Assembly (NCBI GenBank): GCA_019843655.1
Contig: JACDQD010000007.1
Span: forward strand, 28,362,816-28,426,815
Length of the DNA: 64,000 bases
DNA from: Lethocerus indicus
Taxonomy: Eukaryota; Arthropoda; Insecta; Hemiptera; Belostomatidae
Direction: 5' to 3'
Within the stretch, counting starts at the first letter, position 1. Each line of letters starts with the position of its first letter. The position numbers and the translations under genes are program-made. The notes beneath the pieces were generated by a model. It was not told where the DNA came from. It saw only the letters and a program-made list of their open reading frames with translations, and did not search any database. Positions 44,101-51,470 of this stretch are shown piece after piece.

Positions 44101-45798
44101 CCGGCGGCGGCGACATCGGCAACAAGAGGCTGGAGGCCGGCATCCTGATGGGCAAGGGAGAACAGGCCAAGGGCAAGACCCTCGAGTGGGTTAGCGAGGA
44201 CGGCGGATGGCACGAGGGCTTCCACAACTTCACCTTCACCTGGACACCGGGTATAAAAAAATAAAATCTCGAAGAGTAATAAAATAAATGTCATAAATCC
44301 GAAACGGGAGAATAGGCTGCGGGACTGTTCCCCGGCGGTATGGGAAAGACACTGGAGAATTGTATCGTAGCACTGGAATTGATGGGTAAATGAATTTATC
44401 ATGTACATTGTGTACACGCGTAAAACTACGTACATAGAATTTTGAAAATATTAACTCACTTGAACACGAATGAGCGAAGGTTTCCGAGACCGGGACTTGA
44501 TCCATCCTTTGGACGGGGGTTGATCCACCCTCGGTGTTCCTGTGTTTGGAAACCACTCGAGCGCATTGTAAGGGGTTTACTGTTATTCATACAATTCTTG
44601 GTTTTAATTCAACTCAACTTCCCGTGCTAATAAAACATCCTGTAGTTAGTGTCACCGCGAACTGGGGTGCCATCTGGTCGAAATTGATGAGGATGCCCTC
44701 ATTATGTGATGAATTGTTAATTTATTGTTCGTCGTATTATCCGCAGATAATTTCTACTTTTCCGTCGACGGTTCGGAACCGCGCGAGCTCCTCGAGGACG
44801 AAGGCCGACCGCTGAGCGAAGTCCTCGGCGTCCAGGAAGCGCCCCCTCTGGAAGAAGTCCTCGTCGAATATGGCGCCCTTCGACAGAGAGGTATAAACTC
44901 AATCAATTCGAGTCCGATAAGTCCGATAGGAATTTTCATTTGATCGAATCCATTCCGGACTTTTCCAGTTCTACATTTCCATCGGTCTGTCGGTCGGCGG
45001 CATGAGGGACTTCCCGGACGGTTCGCTAAGCCGGGGAAAGGTCAAACCTTGGCAGGATTTTGAAACTAAAGTAAGTATACTTCGTTTCTCGATGACAGCC
45101 GTGCTACTCAACAGTAGCGTTGTTGAAACTGATATTTGTGGTCATTCTTTCAGAATAATGAAATATTACAATAATCTATTGGGTCGGCAACTGAGTAATT
45201 GCGGAATTAACCGACAAGTGGCGTTGTACATATTTTTAAGTGAGCATTTGCGTCAAATTTCGCTTTTCTATTTTCGAAAAGGTGTTAACGCCTGGCGGAC
45301 TCATAAAATGTTGTACGCTGTGTACGGCGATGAAGCCTTAAAACTGGTGGATTTGTCGTTAAAAGACGAGGAGCGCTCGGAGGACTTCCGGTGGAGGTCG
45401 ATGATGACCAAATAAAGGCCACAGTTCAACACTGGGACATTGCAGATAAGCCGAATGTATCTTATACGAGCATTCGAAACCATCTACGACGTATCTGTGC
45501 AAAGATGTTGAAAATATGTACAACGCCACTTGTTGTCGTGAATTCCGCAATTGCTTAATTGCCGACCCAATAGATTATTGTAATATTTTCAATATTCTGA
45601 AAGAATGATTGCGACAAATTAATTCAGGGAAGTTTTACGCAAACGAGAACTTCGCGTAACGCTGAAGGATTTGAAGCTATTCCCGTATTTTCGCAGGCGA
45701 TGCTGAATTTCTGGACCGAGAAGGAAGAATGGTTCCCGACCTGGAAGGACGAAGAGTCCGCCCTGCAGGTGGACGAGATCAGGGTGACGGCCCTTTGA
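17428..45798 (+). CDS. Secreted seven-WSC plus GH16 (GNBP-like) glucan-recognition protein (WSC-R)
   Basis: The 22 coding exons are 17428-17479, 19309-19471, 21069-21211, 22179-22341, 23755-23894, 25018-25180, 36196-36335, 36684-36843, 37457-37599, 38110-38263, 38740-38882, 39782-39950, 40378-40517, 41546-41702, 42195-42334, 42490-42647, 43317-43441, 43529-43695, 44002-44250, 44747-44890, 44969-45070 and 45697-45798. All have GT donors and AG acceptors, and phases agree except inside 44747-44890, where one extra C breaks the frame. Allowing for that, the protein is about 1,071 residues: signal peptide 1-17, WSC domains at about 18-119, 120-220, 221-321, 322-422, 423-521, 522-624 and 625-723, and a GH16/GNBP domain from about 730 to the stop. 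The expected role is extracellular binding of beta-glucan or other microbial or dietary polysaccharide; this is inferred from the domains. I know of no named gene with this exact architecture. Confidence 0.88.
18562..18872. mobile_element. HP-family MITE inserted into a mariner-like MITE
   Basis: Complete palindrome from GGTTCGTGATGTTTCTGTC to ACCACAAAACAGGTAT. Its flanks, 18485-18561 and 18897-18970, are the two halves of the TACCCAAAAGTAATCGAC MITE. Confidence 0.75.
19309..21211 (+). CDS. WSC-R WSC domain 1 (exons 19309-19471 and 21069-21211)
   Basis: The first exon reads DGVIDSRSSYYVGCFTDSS ... GFTLAGTES, the second DECFCANAMSSKSTKLDD ... WRLSVYRTTKPG. Cysteine spacing is canonical. The intron of about 1.6 kb contains a mariner-like MITE (about 20174-20415) and palindromic MITE material. 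Confidence 0.87.
20174..20415. mobile_element. Mariner-like element remnant, TTGGGTTGGCAACTAAGT end
   Basis: Left end TATTGGGTTGGCAACTAAGTC is a classic mariner-type terminus. The right end, TTATTTAGTCGCCAATTCAATA, is a decayed inverse. About 240 bp, no transposase. Confidence 0.65.
20478..20640. mobile_element. HP-family MITE, right half
   Basis: Repeats of ACAGTGACAGTGACAGTG, then GAGGACGCCCGAAAAATATCC and CGAGCGGCCGAAACCGGTCC. Translations of it are meaningless. Confidence 0.65.
21336..21512. mobile_element. HP-family MITE, short palindrome
   Basis: CGCCGGTTCGGCCTTTCGCC to GGCCGAAACCGGTCTGGCG; a compact copy with both arms but a short interior. Confidence 0.65.
22179..23894 (+). CDS. WSC-R WSC domain 2 (exons 22179-22341 and 23755-23894)
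   Basis: Exon one encodes GGGFNPVSSQYLGCYEDDW ... HTLAGMEA, exon two SRECYCGNSLYGGAKKPDA ... WRLSMYKTKARG. The intron carries a palindromic MITE (22432-22908) and a TA-flanked MITE with TIRs of the GGGTGTCCCAAAA type (23249-23627). Confidence 0.87.
22432..22908. mobile_element. HP-family MITE, near full copy
   Basis: Left arm GTAGATTTGTGGTGTTTCTC, right arm ending ACAAATCTACGGTATTCC and ACCAGAAAACAG. The interior is long and includes TCTTGTTATTGTGTTTCGGGG and its inverse. Confidence 0.75.
23249..23627. mobile_element. TA-flanked MITE, GGGTGTCCCAAAA termini
   Basis: Left end TAGGGTGTCCCAAAAATTGAC, right end GCTAATTTTGGGACACCCTA; about 380 bp, interior without usable ORF. Confidence 0.75.
24266..24602. 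mobile_element. HP-family MITE, full palindrome
   Basis: TAGGTTCGTGATGTTTCTGTC to CGCGGACCACAGAAACAGGTA; interior shortened around TGTGAAAGCACGGTG. Confidence 0.75.
25018..36335 (+). CDS. WSC-R WSC domain 3 (exons 25018-25180 and 36196-36335)
   Basis: Exon one reads GRGFNSVQSNYVGCYKDAE ... GFSLAGLEVG, exon two TECYCGDSLRESIVTEDS ... WRLSVYKTLALG. The two halves of this single domain are separated by an 11.0-kb intron almost filled by the satellite array and its inverted flanking arms. Reading frame and phases still match WSC-L domain 3, so the domain is kept intact across the insertion. Confidence 0.87.
25520..26160. repeat. Left flanking arm of satellite: degenerate ~30-40 bp repeat
   Basis: Many variants of GGCCCAAAAATGCGGTTTTT-AGGCGCAAAAT follow one another. 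The arm begins at a perfect 9-bp-arm palindrome, AAATCCGCC-TGA-GGCGGATTT (25520-25540). The same repeat occurs in the opposite orientation at 35693-36125. Confidence 0.85.
26160..35692. repeat. AT-rich satellite array, period ~155-170 bp, roughly 55-60 copies
   Basis: The monomer contains GTACGTAATCGTAGCATATTG, GGAAATATTTGCAGAGTGTT, TTCGATTCATTTAAAT, ATATCTTTCGGTTAAAAAAT, TGTTGCGATTGGAATCATTT and TCTGTAGAAATTC, then a variable segment around TATATATTTATCTATACATG. Three variants of the last segment alternate, especially after 29000. Between 32000 and 32800 the copies are broken and shuffled. Short ORFs repeat in it, but they are only monomer translations. Confidence 0.95.
35693..36125. repeat. 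Right flanking arm of satellite, inverted relative to left arm
   Basis: Repeats of GCCGATTTTTCGCC-AAAAACC and CCCATTTTTGGGCCGATTTT are reverse complements of the left-arm motif. The arm ends about 70 bp before the acceptor of exon 36196-36335. Confidence 0.85.
36684..37599 (+). CDS. WSC-R WSC domain 4 (exons 36684-36843 and 37457-37599)
   Basis: Exon one is GRGFNAVQSNYLGCYRES ... FRLAGLHG, exon two TTCYCGDTLIENSKVSKDD ... LRLSVYATKLNR. The usual W-R before S-V-Y is L-R here. The intron contains a jockey-like reverse-transcriptase 3' fragment at about 36866-37320. Confidence 0.87.
36866..37320 (+). pseudogene. Jockey-like non-LTR retrotransposon 3' fragment
   Basis: The + frame reads LTIADKLTIYKAILKPTRTYGI then ELCWVPP and later PSLMLPGMFLTKQAAMTSTY. 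This matches the C-terminal part of jockey-type reverse transcriptases (Y-K-x-I-L-K-P-x-x-T-Y-G, then a short C-terminal region). It is 5'-truncated and has internal changes. Confidence 0.7.
38110..38882 (+). CDS. WSC-R WSC domain 5 (exons 38110-38263 and 38740-38882)
   Basis: Exon one encodes DVVSQYIGCFEENSEERLL ... FLFAGMQFG, exon two EGCFCGNSLKQRERAGN ... WRVSVYTTSLKF. The block including its intron is nearly identical to WSC-L 1559-2332. Confidence 0.88.
39111..39675. mobile_element. TTAA element whose interior is a 44-bp minisatellite
   Basis: The right end is GTAGCGAAAGGG-TTAA; the left end is CTAA-CCCTTTCGCTAC, so the 12-bp termini are perfectly inverted and the left target copy has one change from TTAA. 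These are piggyBac-type features. Between about 39127 and 39554 lies a tandem array; the right ~120 bp is unique. No transposase reading is present. Confidence 0.8.
39127..39554. repeat. 44-bp minisatellite (about 10 copies)
   Basis: The unit contains the palindrome GGCCACTATAGTGGCC (or ...CTGTAG...) followed by TTCCATAAGATGCCACTGAGG and then TACTACG. The first two units lack TACTACG and are shorter. Copies differ mainly by A/G at one site in the palindrome, implying recent expansion. Confidence 0.9.
39782..40517 (+). CDS. WSC-R WSC domain 6 (exons 39782-39950 and 40378-40517)
   Basis: Exon one reads DSSGFHLGRSMGCYKDSEE ... FRLAGVQVG, exon two VQCFCGDNLRQGTAVMNN ... WRLGVFTTSIPG. A palindromic MITE at 39985-40354 occupies almost the whole intron. 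Confidence 0.87.
39985..40354. mobile_element. HP-family MITE in WSC-R intron 12
   Basis: Full palindrome (GGGGTTGGAATACCTTAGATT to GGGGAGACAGAAACGGACG) filling most of a 427-bp intron between the two halves of WSC domain 6. Confidence 0.75.
40817..41040. mobile_element. HP-family MITE, left arm
   Basis: AATACCTGTTTTCTGGTCTGC through the arm to GTCACTGTCACTTGTACCG; the right arm is not recognisable beyond a CAATAA..AAAAACACAATAAACAC trace near 41150. Confidence 0.7.
41546..42334 (+). CDS. WSC-R WSC domain 7 (exons 41546-41702 and 42195-42334)
   Basis: Exon one reads DLTVNSYYLGCFEEQNNEE ... SYVYAGIRRG, exon two VTCYCGNTLTHRNDTAN ... TGTVSVYNTGLY. This is the most divergent domain: the FxLAG motif is V-Y-A-G and the CGG-x-W-R motif is CGGTGTV. 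Its WSC-L counterpart, if any, is outside the window. Confidence 0.86.
41908..42127. mobile_element. Shorter copy of the GGGTGTCCCAAAA MITE
   Basis: AGGGTCAATCCCAAAACCTTG to CTAACTTGGGACACCCCGTA, about 220 bp, just before exon 42195. Confidence 0.7.
42490..45798 (+). CDS. WSC-R GH16/GNBP-type domain (7 exons), catalytically substituted
   Basis: The domain begins ANCEKSKTTVNGRETC ... LIFKEEFE ... LKW. It continues with the family landmarks NVYVKKGILYIRPTL, LRSGQ, ILPPINSARV, SFSFRYGTVHLRASLPQGDW, ELWLMPK, GWHEGFHNFTFTWTPDN, FSVDG, NMAPFDRE, FYISIGLSVGG, FPDG ... KPW, FW, WFPTWK and ALQVDEIRVTAL-stop. This order is that of insect GNBP/beta-1,3-glucan-recognition proteins. At 44055-44072, where enzymes have G-E-I-D-I-M-E, the sequence gives G-K-V-R-L-A-M, so both glutamates and the aspartate are lost. 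The exon 44747-44890 starts in the FSVDG frame and ends in the MAPFDRE frame; removing one C from the CCCCC run at 44842-44846 restores a continuous reading frame. Confidence 0.88.
42834..43052. mobile_element. Mariner-like MITE nested in another MITE (WSC-R intron)
   Basis: TATTAGGTGTAGCCAAAAGTAATCG (left) to GATTACTTTTGGGTACCCC (right). It interrupts a GGGTGTCCCAAAA-type MITE whose remaining part runs to 43252. Confidence 0.7.
44465..44575. repeat. SINE-like repeat, second copy
   Basis: GAGCGAAGGTTTCCGAGACC-GGGACTTGA and GTTTGGAAACCACTCGAGCGC parallel the copy at 13238-13385; the middle differs. Confidence 0.45.
45179..45570 (+). mobile_element. Internally deleted mariner with transposase N-terminal fragment
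   Basis: Termini TTGGGTCGGCAACTGAGTAA and TTAATTGCCGACCCAA are inverted over about 55 bp, flanked by TA. Inside, RKGVNAWRTHKMLYAVYGDEAL is a mariner transposase helix-turn-helix N-terminus, followed out of frame by ADKPNVSYTSIRNHLRR. The catalytic domain is missing. It lies in the last WSC-R intron. Confidence 0.8.
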
Positions 45799-46074
45799 GC
45801 TCCGTCTCCAAGAAAGCATATTATCCACTTACGACATTACGGTACGATTAGGATTATACGACGAAACGGTCAACGCTCTCACGCTGAAAGACATCTGAAA
45901 CTTCGCGGCTTTCTTTTCACAAGTTGAAGTCGAATAGTTCGACTGTCGCCACCGCGGATATTACCCGTTGGCCCAATCTCCGTTTCCTAGTTGATAAACT
46001 CTGTATTTTATTATTGACAGAAAAAAAATATAAAACCGGCAGGTTGTGATCCAACAATTGTGAATATAGTTTAG

Positions 46075-46362
46075 AATACCTGTTTTGTGGTATGCGAGGG
46101 GTTGGAGAATACCGCGGATTTCGTGTGTTTCTGTCTCCTCTCTCGCCGGTTTGGCCTTTCGCCATCTTCAGTAGCGCTGTGTCAGCCACTTTGGGGCACA
46201 GTGCAACTGTACAAGTGACAGTGACAGTGACAGTGCAGTGAGGACGCCCGAAAAACATCCACAGTGGCTAACACCACTGCTGAAGACGGCGAGCGGCCGC
46301 GAAACCGGTCTGGCGAAAGGCCAAACCACCGCGAGAGGAGAGACAGAACCACACGAAATCTA
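46075..46362. mobile_element. HP-family MITE, full palindrome
   Basis: TTTAGAATACCTGTTTTGTGG opens it; the right arm ends with GCGAGAGGAGAGACAGAACC and ACACGAAATCTACG. Confidence 0.75.
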
Positions 46363-46394
46363 CGAAATGAGCCAAGGAAGAAGAGGAATAAAGT

Positions 46395-46665
46395 AGTATT
46401 TCGGGTGTTTTGGTCCTCTCGCTGTGGTTTGGTCTTTCGCTAGACCGGTTTCGCGACCGTTCGCCATCTTCAGTAGCGGTGTTAGTCACTTTGGATGTTT
46501 TTCGAGCGTCCTCACTGCACTGTCACTGTCACTTGTACTGTGGTGGTTGTCTGTTTGTCGTGTCTTGTTATTGTGTTTTTGGGGATTTTGTTCGTCTCGT
46601 TTGAGTTCAGTAGAATCCTACTGGAGGAACAAAAGGAAGAAAATTTCCCAAAAACACAATAACAA

Positions 46666-46714
<49 letters not shown>

Positions 46715-46875
46715 CACAGGACAAACAGACAACCACCACAGTACAAGTGACAGTGCAGTGAGGATGCCCCCGAAAAACATCAAAAGTGACTAACACAGCG
46801 CTACTGAAGATGGCGAGCGGCCGAAACCGGTTTGGCACAAGACTAAACACAGACAGAAACACACAAAATCTACTT
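46395..46875. mobile_element. HP-family MITE with (TA)n expansion at its centre
   Basis: Both arms are present. The interior has GTCTTGTTATTGTG...CACAATAACAAGAC as an inner palindrome and a (TA)n tract at about 46668-46706 exactly at the hairpin tip. Confidence 0.75.
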
Positions 46876-46936
46876 TATTCCTGAAATTTACTTTATTTTA
46901 TTTCTCTTCTTCCTGAGCTCATTCCTCATTCCAGTA

Positions 46937-46979
<43 letters not shown>

Positions 46980-47711
46980 TTCTACACAATTATATTGCAC
47001 TATCTGAAGGATATCTCTGAAGTTGTACAAAAACACATCGTTGAGAAGCGGTCACACATAACGAGTTTGTAAACGGCATTGCAAAAGGTCAAAGTGACCT
47101 TGTTCATGTGTCAAGGACACGGTATACAAGATCTAAGATATCAAAGCCAACTCCATCTTACGGCAGATATAATAAATTATTCTATAAAAAAGCCTCGGGA
47201 GAAAACGATCGGTAATGATTCATAACAACAAACACTTTATTTACACGCTTCCATTCGAAATAATACATAATAATAAATGTAACAGTTTACCGAATATTTT
47301 AAATAAAAAAATATTTACAATTTCTCATTTATTAGAAAAATTTATATAATCAATTGGACCTATTCAAATATGTACAACGATTCTTCCAAAAGCGCCGCAA
47401 TTGAAACATTAATTCTTTTTTCAGATGAATTATTCCGGTCTATTCAAATTTCAGGGAATTTAACCTTTTACAATGAATAGACTCCTTTTATAAATGACTT
47501 AACACCGGACACTCTCATTGAAGTGAATTCTTTTCAATACAGTTTACAGACTAGTTTTAATTCTCTTAACAGTAAAAGTATATAATAACAAACGGTACCT
47601 TGAATTTCTGGTAATTCGAGAGTGTTCCAACAATGTGAATGGGAACCCAGTGGACAATTCGCGCTATTCTATGACGACAGAAATGTCTCGGGGATTGGTA
47701 CCCACTCCTTC

Positions 47712-47871
47712 GGCATATTGGTATTTTCAGACTACATTCGGAAAGAAAAAATTCAATTACAAATAATAAATTACGTAAGTCTCCGAATGGGCTCTGGGCC
47801 CAGATATACAGATCGTTCTAACGTAAATTTTATGAGGTAAAATGAAAATTGCAGATTCATACATTTAGTAC

Positions 47872-47929
<58 letters not shown>

Positions 47930-48424
47930 TAATTTCATCTTTATATATATACTGATCTTTGGCATATTGGTATTTTCAGACTATTAGGTATACCCAAAAG
48001 TAATCAACAATTTGATAAGATGTATTTTGGTCTTGAGGAGTTCTTCACCAAAGGGGAATCGTAAACTTGCCAGAAAGGTGGCAGAGTTATCGATAATATC
48101 GGTGAATATATATAGTAGATTAATAATTAAAGTTTCGATTTTAGCAAAATAAAATGAATTCCAAAGTCAAAATGTTGATTACTTTTGGGTACCCCTAATA
48201 CATTCGGAAAGAAAAATTGAATTACAAATAAATTACCTAGGTCTCCAAATGGACTCTGGGTCCGGATATACAGATTTCGAATGAAAATGGCAGATTCATA
48301 CATTTAGTACATTACATATATATATGTATATACACTGAAGTAATCTTAAAAACAAATATGGCGCTGGTAAGGTTAATTATGTTTCTAAGAAACAGAAACA
48401 TGTTGTTGATGTGTAGATGACACA
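47712..48424. repeat. Tandemly duplicated segment with (TA)n tracts
   Basis: CGGCATATTGGTATTTTCAG and GAAAGAAAAA-TTCAATTACA occur at 47711 and again from 47960, each followed by GGATATACAGAT and a TA tract. The second copy contains the mariner-like MITE. Confidence 0.75.
47984..48198. mobile_element. Mariner-like MITE, 215 bp, precise TA target duplication
   Basis: The element starts TTAGGTATACCCAAAAGTAATC and ends GATTACTTTTGGGTACCCCTAA, flanked by TA. A paralogous empty site at 47720-47760 (CAGAC-TA-CATTCGG) shows the exact insertion point. Confidence 0.85.
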
Positions 48425-48921
48425 GTTTATGAAAAATGTTCAACTGAAACAGAGAAATGACTGAAATTCATCAGTAGACAAGCCGACAGGGGATCGAATT
48501 ATCGTAATCTACAAAATTTTTGTTGTATAAATAAGTCGGCTTATTTCGATAATTTTCTGTTTCGAATCTCCAGTAGACTGTTCGCTGGATTGTAATGCGT
48601 TATAGGCGTTTACGAAATGATCATGTATCGGTCGAAAAGCATTGATTGAATCGAGAGATTAACGGACCAGAGTGCTTATCAGATTTCAGAATGATACTGA
48701 CAATGGTGGGAAGCCCAAATCAATCTATCGGAGTTAACGACATTAGGTTGAATTTTCCTTTCATCGGGTTGTAGTTCCAGTAAATTATCTCAGGGCGACT
48801 CTCGAGACCTATAGCTTTCCGTTAGTAGTAACTTGGTTTGTCTGTACTCTTGCTGTGATGAAGACAGATAATTTCAAATTTATAGAGTACAAAAGTGTTA
48901 ACCGCGTTTTCTCCTAGTTGA

Positions 48922-49122
48922 GAATACCTGTTTTGTGGTCTGCGAGGGGTTGGAGAATAGCGTAGATTTCGCGCGTTTCTGTCTCCTCTCGCCGGTTTGG
49001 TCTTTTGCTAGACACCAGTTTCGTCTGCTCGCCACCTTCAGCAGCGCTACGGAACCGAAACCGGTCCAGCAGAGGAGCAAACCGGCGAGAGGAGGCAGAA
49101 CGCGAGAAATCTACGGTATTTT
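48922..49122. mobile_element. HP-family MITE, short complete palindrome
   Basis: AATACCTGTTTTGTGGTCTGC to CGCGAGAAATCTACGGTATT; interior reduced to a few dozen bases. Confidence 0.7.
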
Positions 49123-49335
49123 TCTTCCTCGATAGTCGTAATAAAAGCTTCGGACAGACACAATAGATTGTTACTGAATTAGGGGGCGTTTCCGCGCATT
49201 GTCGCCTCCCAATTTGTGGCCGGAACGCGTAATACTGTGTTGTCCGAACCGGCGCGTTGAAGTCGTCAGTATCAGACGGACTGGCAGTTGTCGTCGTTAA
49301 CGGGAGAAGCTCGGCCAGTGGGTGATGATGGGATA

Positions 49336-51414
49336 TCACTGAGGCGCCATCATGGCGTGGGGTCCCTGCGCCATACCGACAGCAGAGTACTGGCCGGTGC
49401 TAGCGATCGGCGAGTGCATCATCGAAGCCGGAGACTGCATCGAACCCTGGTTCATCATCACCCCGCCGACAGGTGAGGACACCACCTGGTCACCGTAAAC
49501 GTATCGTGAAAAATATATAACGAAAATGTGAACTATATAAACCTGTTTCTTAATAACCGCTTTGGGATGGTGTTATGCGGAGGGTTGACACCCCCGGTTC
49601 CACAGAAGCGGATAATAACACCGGGGCCAAAAGGGCAAAATCCTTATCCTGGACCTTATACCGGTTTCGGCCGCTCAATATCTTCAGTAGCGGTGTTAGT
49701 CACTTTGGTACTGTACAAGTGACAGTGACAAAGTGCAGCGACGACACCCCCTGCTAAAGTGCCGAAAGTGACTAACACCGCTACTGAAGATATTGAGCAG
49801 CTGAAACCGGTTTAGACAGGAACACACGAAATCTACGGTATCCCTGTATACCCGATAACTTCTTCCTACGGTGCAATGTGTGATAACCCACTGCAAATTA
49901 GTTCAAGTTAAAGTAAATTATTTGCATACGGTAATAAGAAATTATAGCTTGCCATGTCATGGTCCCAATATCACAGTCTGCAGTACATAGGTAGGTATTT
50001 TTTATATATTTATAATTTTAATTATTATAGAATACCTGTTTTGAGGTCTGCAAGGGGTTTGAATACCATAGATTTCGTGTGTTTCTGTCTCCTCTCGCCG
50101 GTTTGGTCGTTTGCTTTAGCAAAACCAGCGAGAGAAGACAGAAACATACAAAAATCTACGATCTAAAATATTTGTTCTGGGACCTATTCAAAGTTTCGGA
50201 AGATATAACCATTTCTGGGGGCCTCAATGGCTCAATTTTCCCGATATTTCGTAATCAACATATACAAAATAACTTCTATATAAATATGCATTAATTATAA
50301 TAAGAAAGAAATACACCATATTCCAGTTCCGAATCACCCATCATCCTAACACCCAAGTGACTAACACCGCTACTGAAGATATCGAACAGCCGAAACCGGT
50401 CTAGCATAAGACCAAACCACAGTGAGAGGAGACAGAAACACACGATTTTAATTATTATTGGAGTGAAATACGCATCAAACGATTTAAAACAAAAATATAA
50501 ATTTGAAAAGAATATTCATCAAAATAAAATTATGCAGCATAAAAAGTGTTTAAGCGCATAGGAAATATTGTAGTGTCTTCAGTCTCCTCACGCATGTGTC
50601 CGGTCTTTTGCCAGACCGTTTTCGGCCGTTCGCCATATTCAGTAGCTTCGTCTGTGAGTACGGCAGTGAGTCATAATGCCGTGTCGGGCTACTGAAGATG
50701 ACCGAAACCGGCAGTAGGGTCGAGAGTCTGTCTCGTATAGTGGGCGAACTTGCCTGTGGGGTTCGGAGGGCAGGGTGAGATTGGCGAGGAGGTTCCTGAC
50801 GGCCGGGAAGAGTGAGCACTCGGAGGGGTGGAGGTTGGAGCACTCGATGAACTGTTTGAGCTGGAGGCTGGCGGCTGCGGTGGCGGAGGCAGGCCCCGGG
50901 TCTCGCTTCTCGGCCAGTTGGGTCACATTGGTGCTAACGTCGTACACCAGCGGCAGCACCAGGCTCACTGGCTCCATACCGTTGTACGTCACGCCAACAC
51001 GAGTTATTTGCAGCTGAAACGTACAATCATACTCTAACTATTTTCTGCAATTAGTTACTATAATAGGGTAACCAGTTTTTCTATACACCAAAAATGGGGG
51101 CAGGTTGGTCTGCGAGGGATTGGAATACCGTAGTTTTTGTAGGTTCGTGATGTTTCTGTCTCCTCTCGCCGGTTCGGTCTTTTGCTAGACCGGTTTCGGC
51201 CGCTCGCCATCTTCAGTAGCGCTGTGTTAGTCACTGTTAGCACTTTGGATGTTTTTTGGGCATCCTCACTGCCCACTGTCACTTTCACATGTACTGTAGT
51301 GTTTGTCAGTATGTTCATAAACTGTGTCATCTATACATCAACAACATGTTTCTGTTTCTTAGAAACATAATTAACCTTACCAGCGCCATATTTGTTTTTA
51401 AGATTACTTCAGTG

Positions 51415-51470
<56 letters not shown>

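Larger units (their letters stand above)
45799..49335. other. Intergenic between convergent WSC-R and MED14, repeat-filled
   Basis: It contains two adjacent palindromic MITEs (46075-46362 and 46395-46875), several (TA)n tracts, a tandemly duplicated segment carrying a mariner-like MITE (47712-48330), and another palindromic MITE at 48922-49122. No coding potential of note. Confidence 0.6.

Noticed and set aside
43962..44435. Minus-strand ORF of 157 residues
   Set aside because: Shadow of the GH16 exon 44002-44250, which has strong family similarity on the plus strand.
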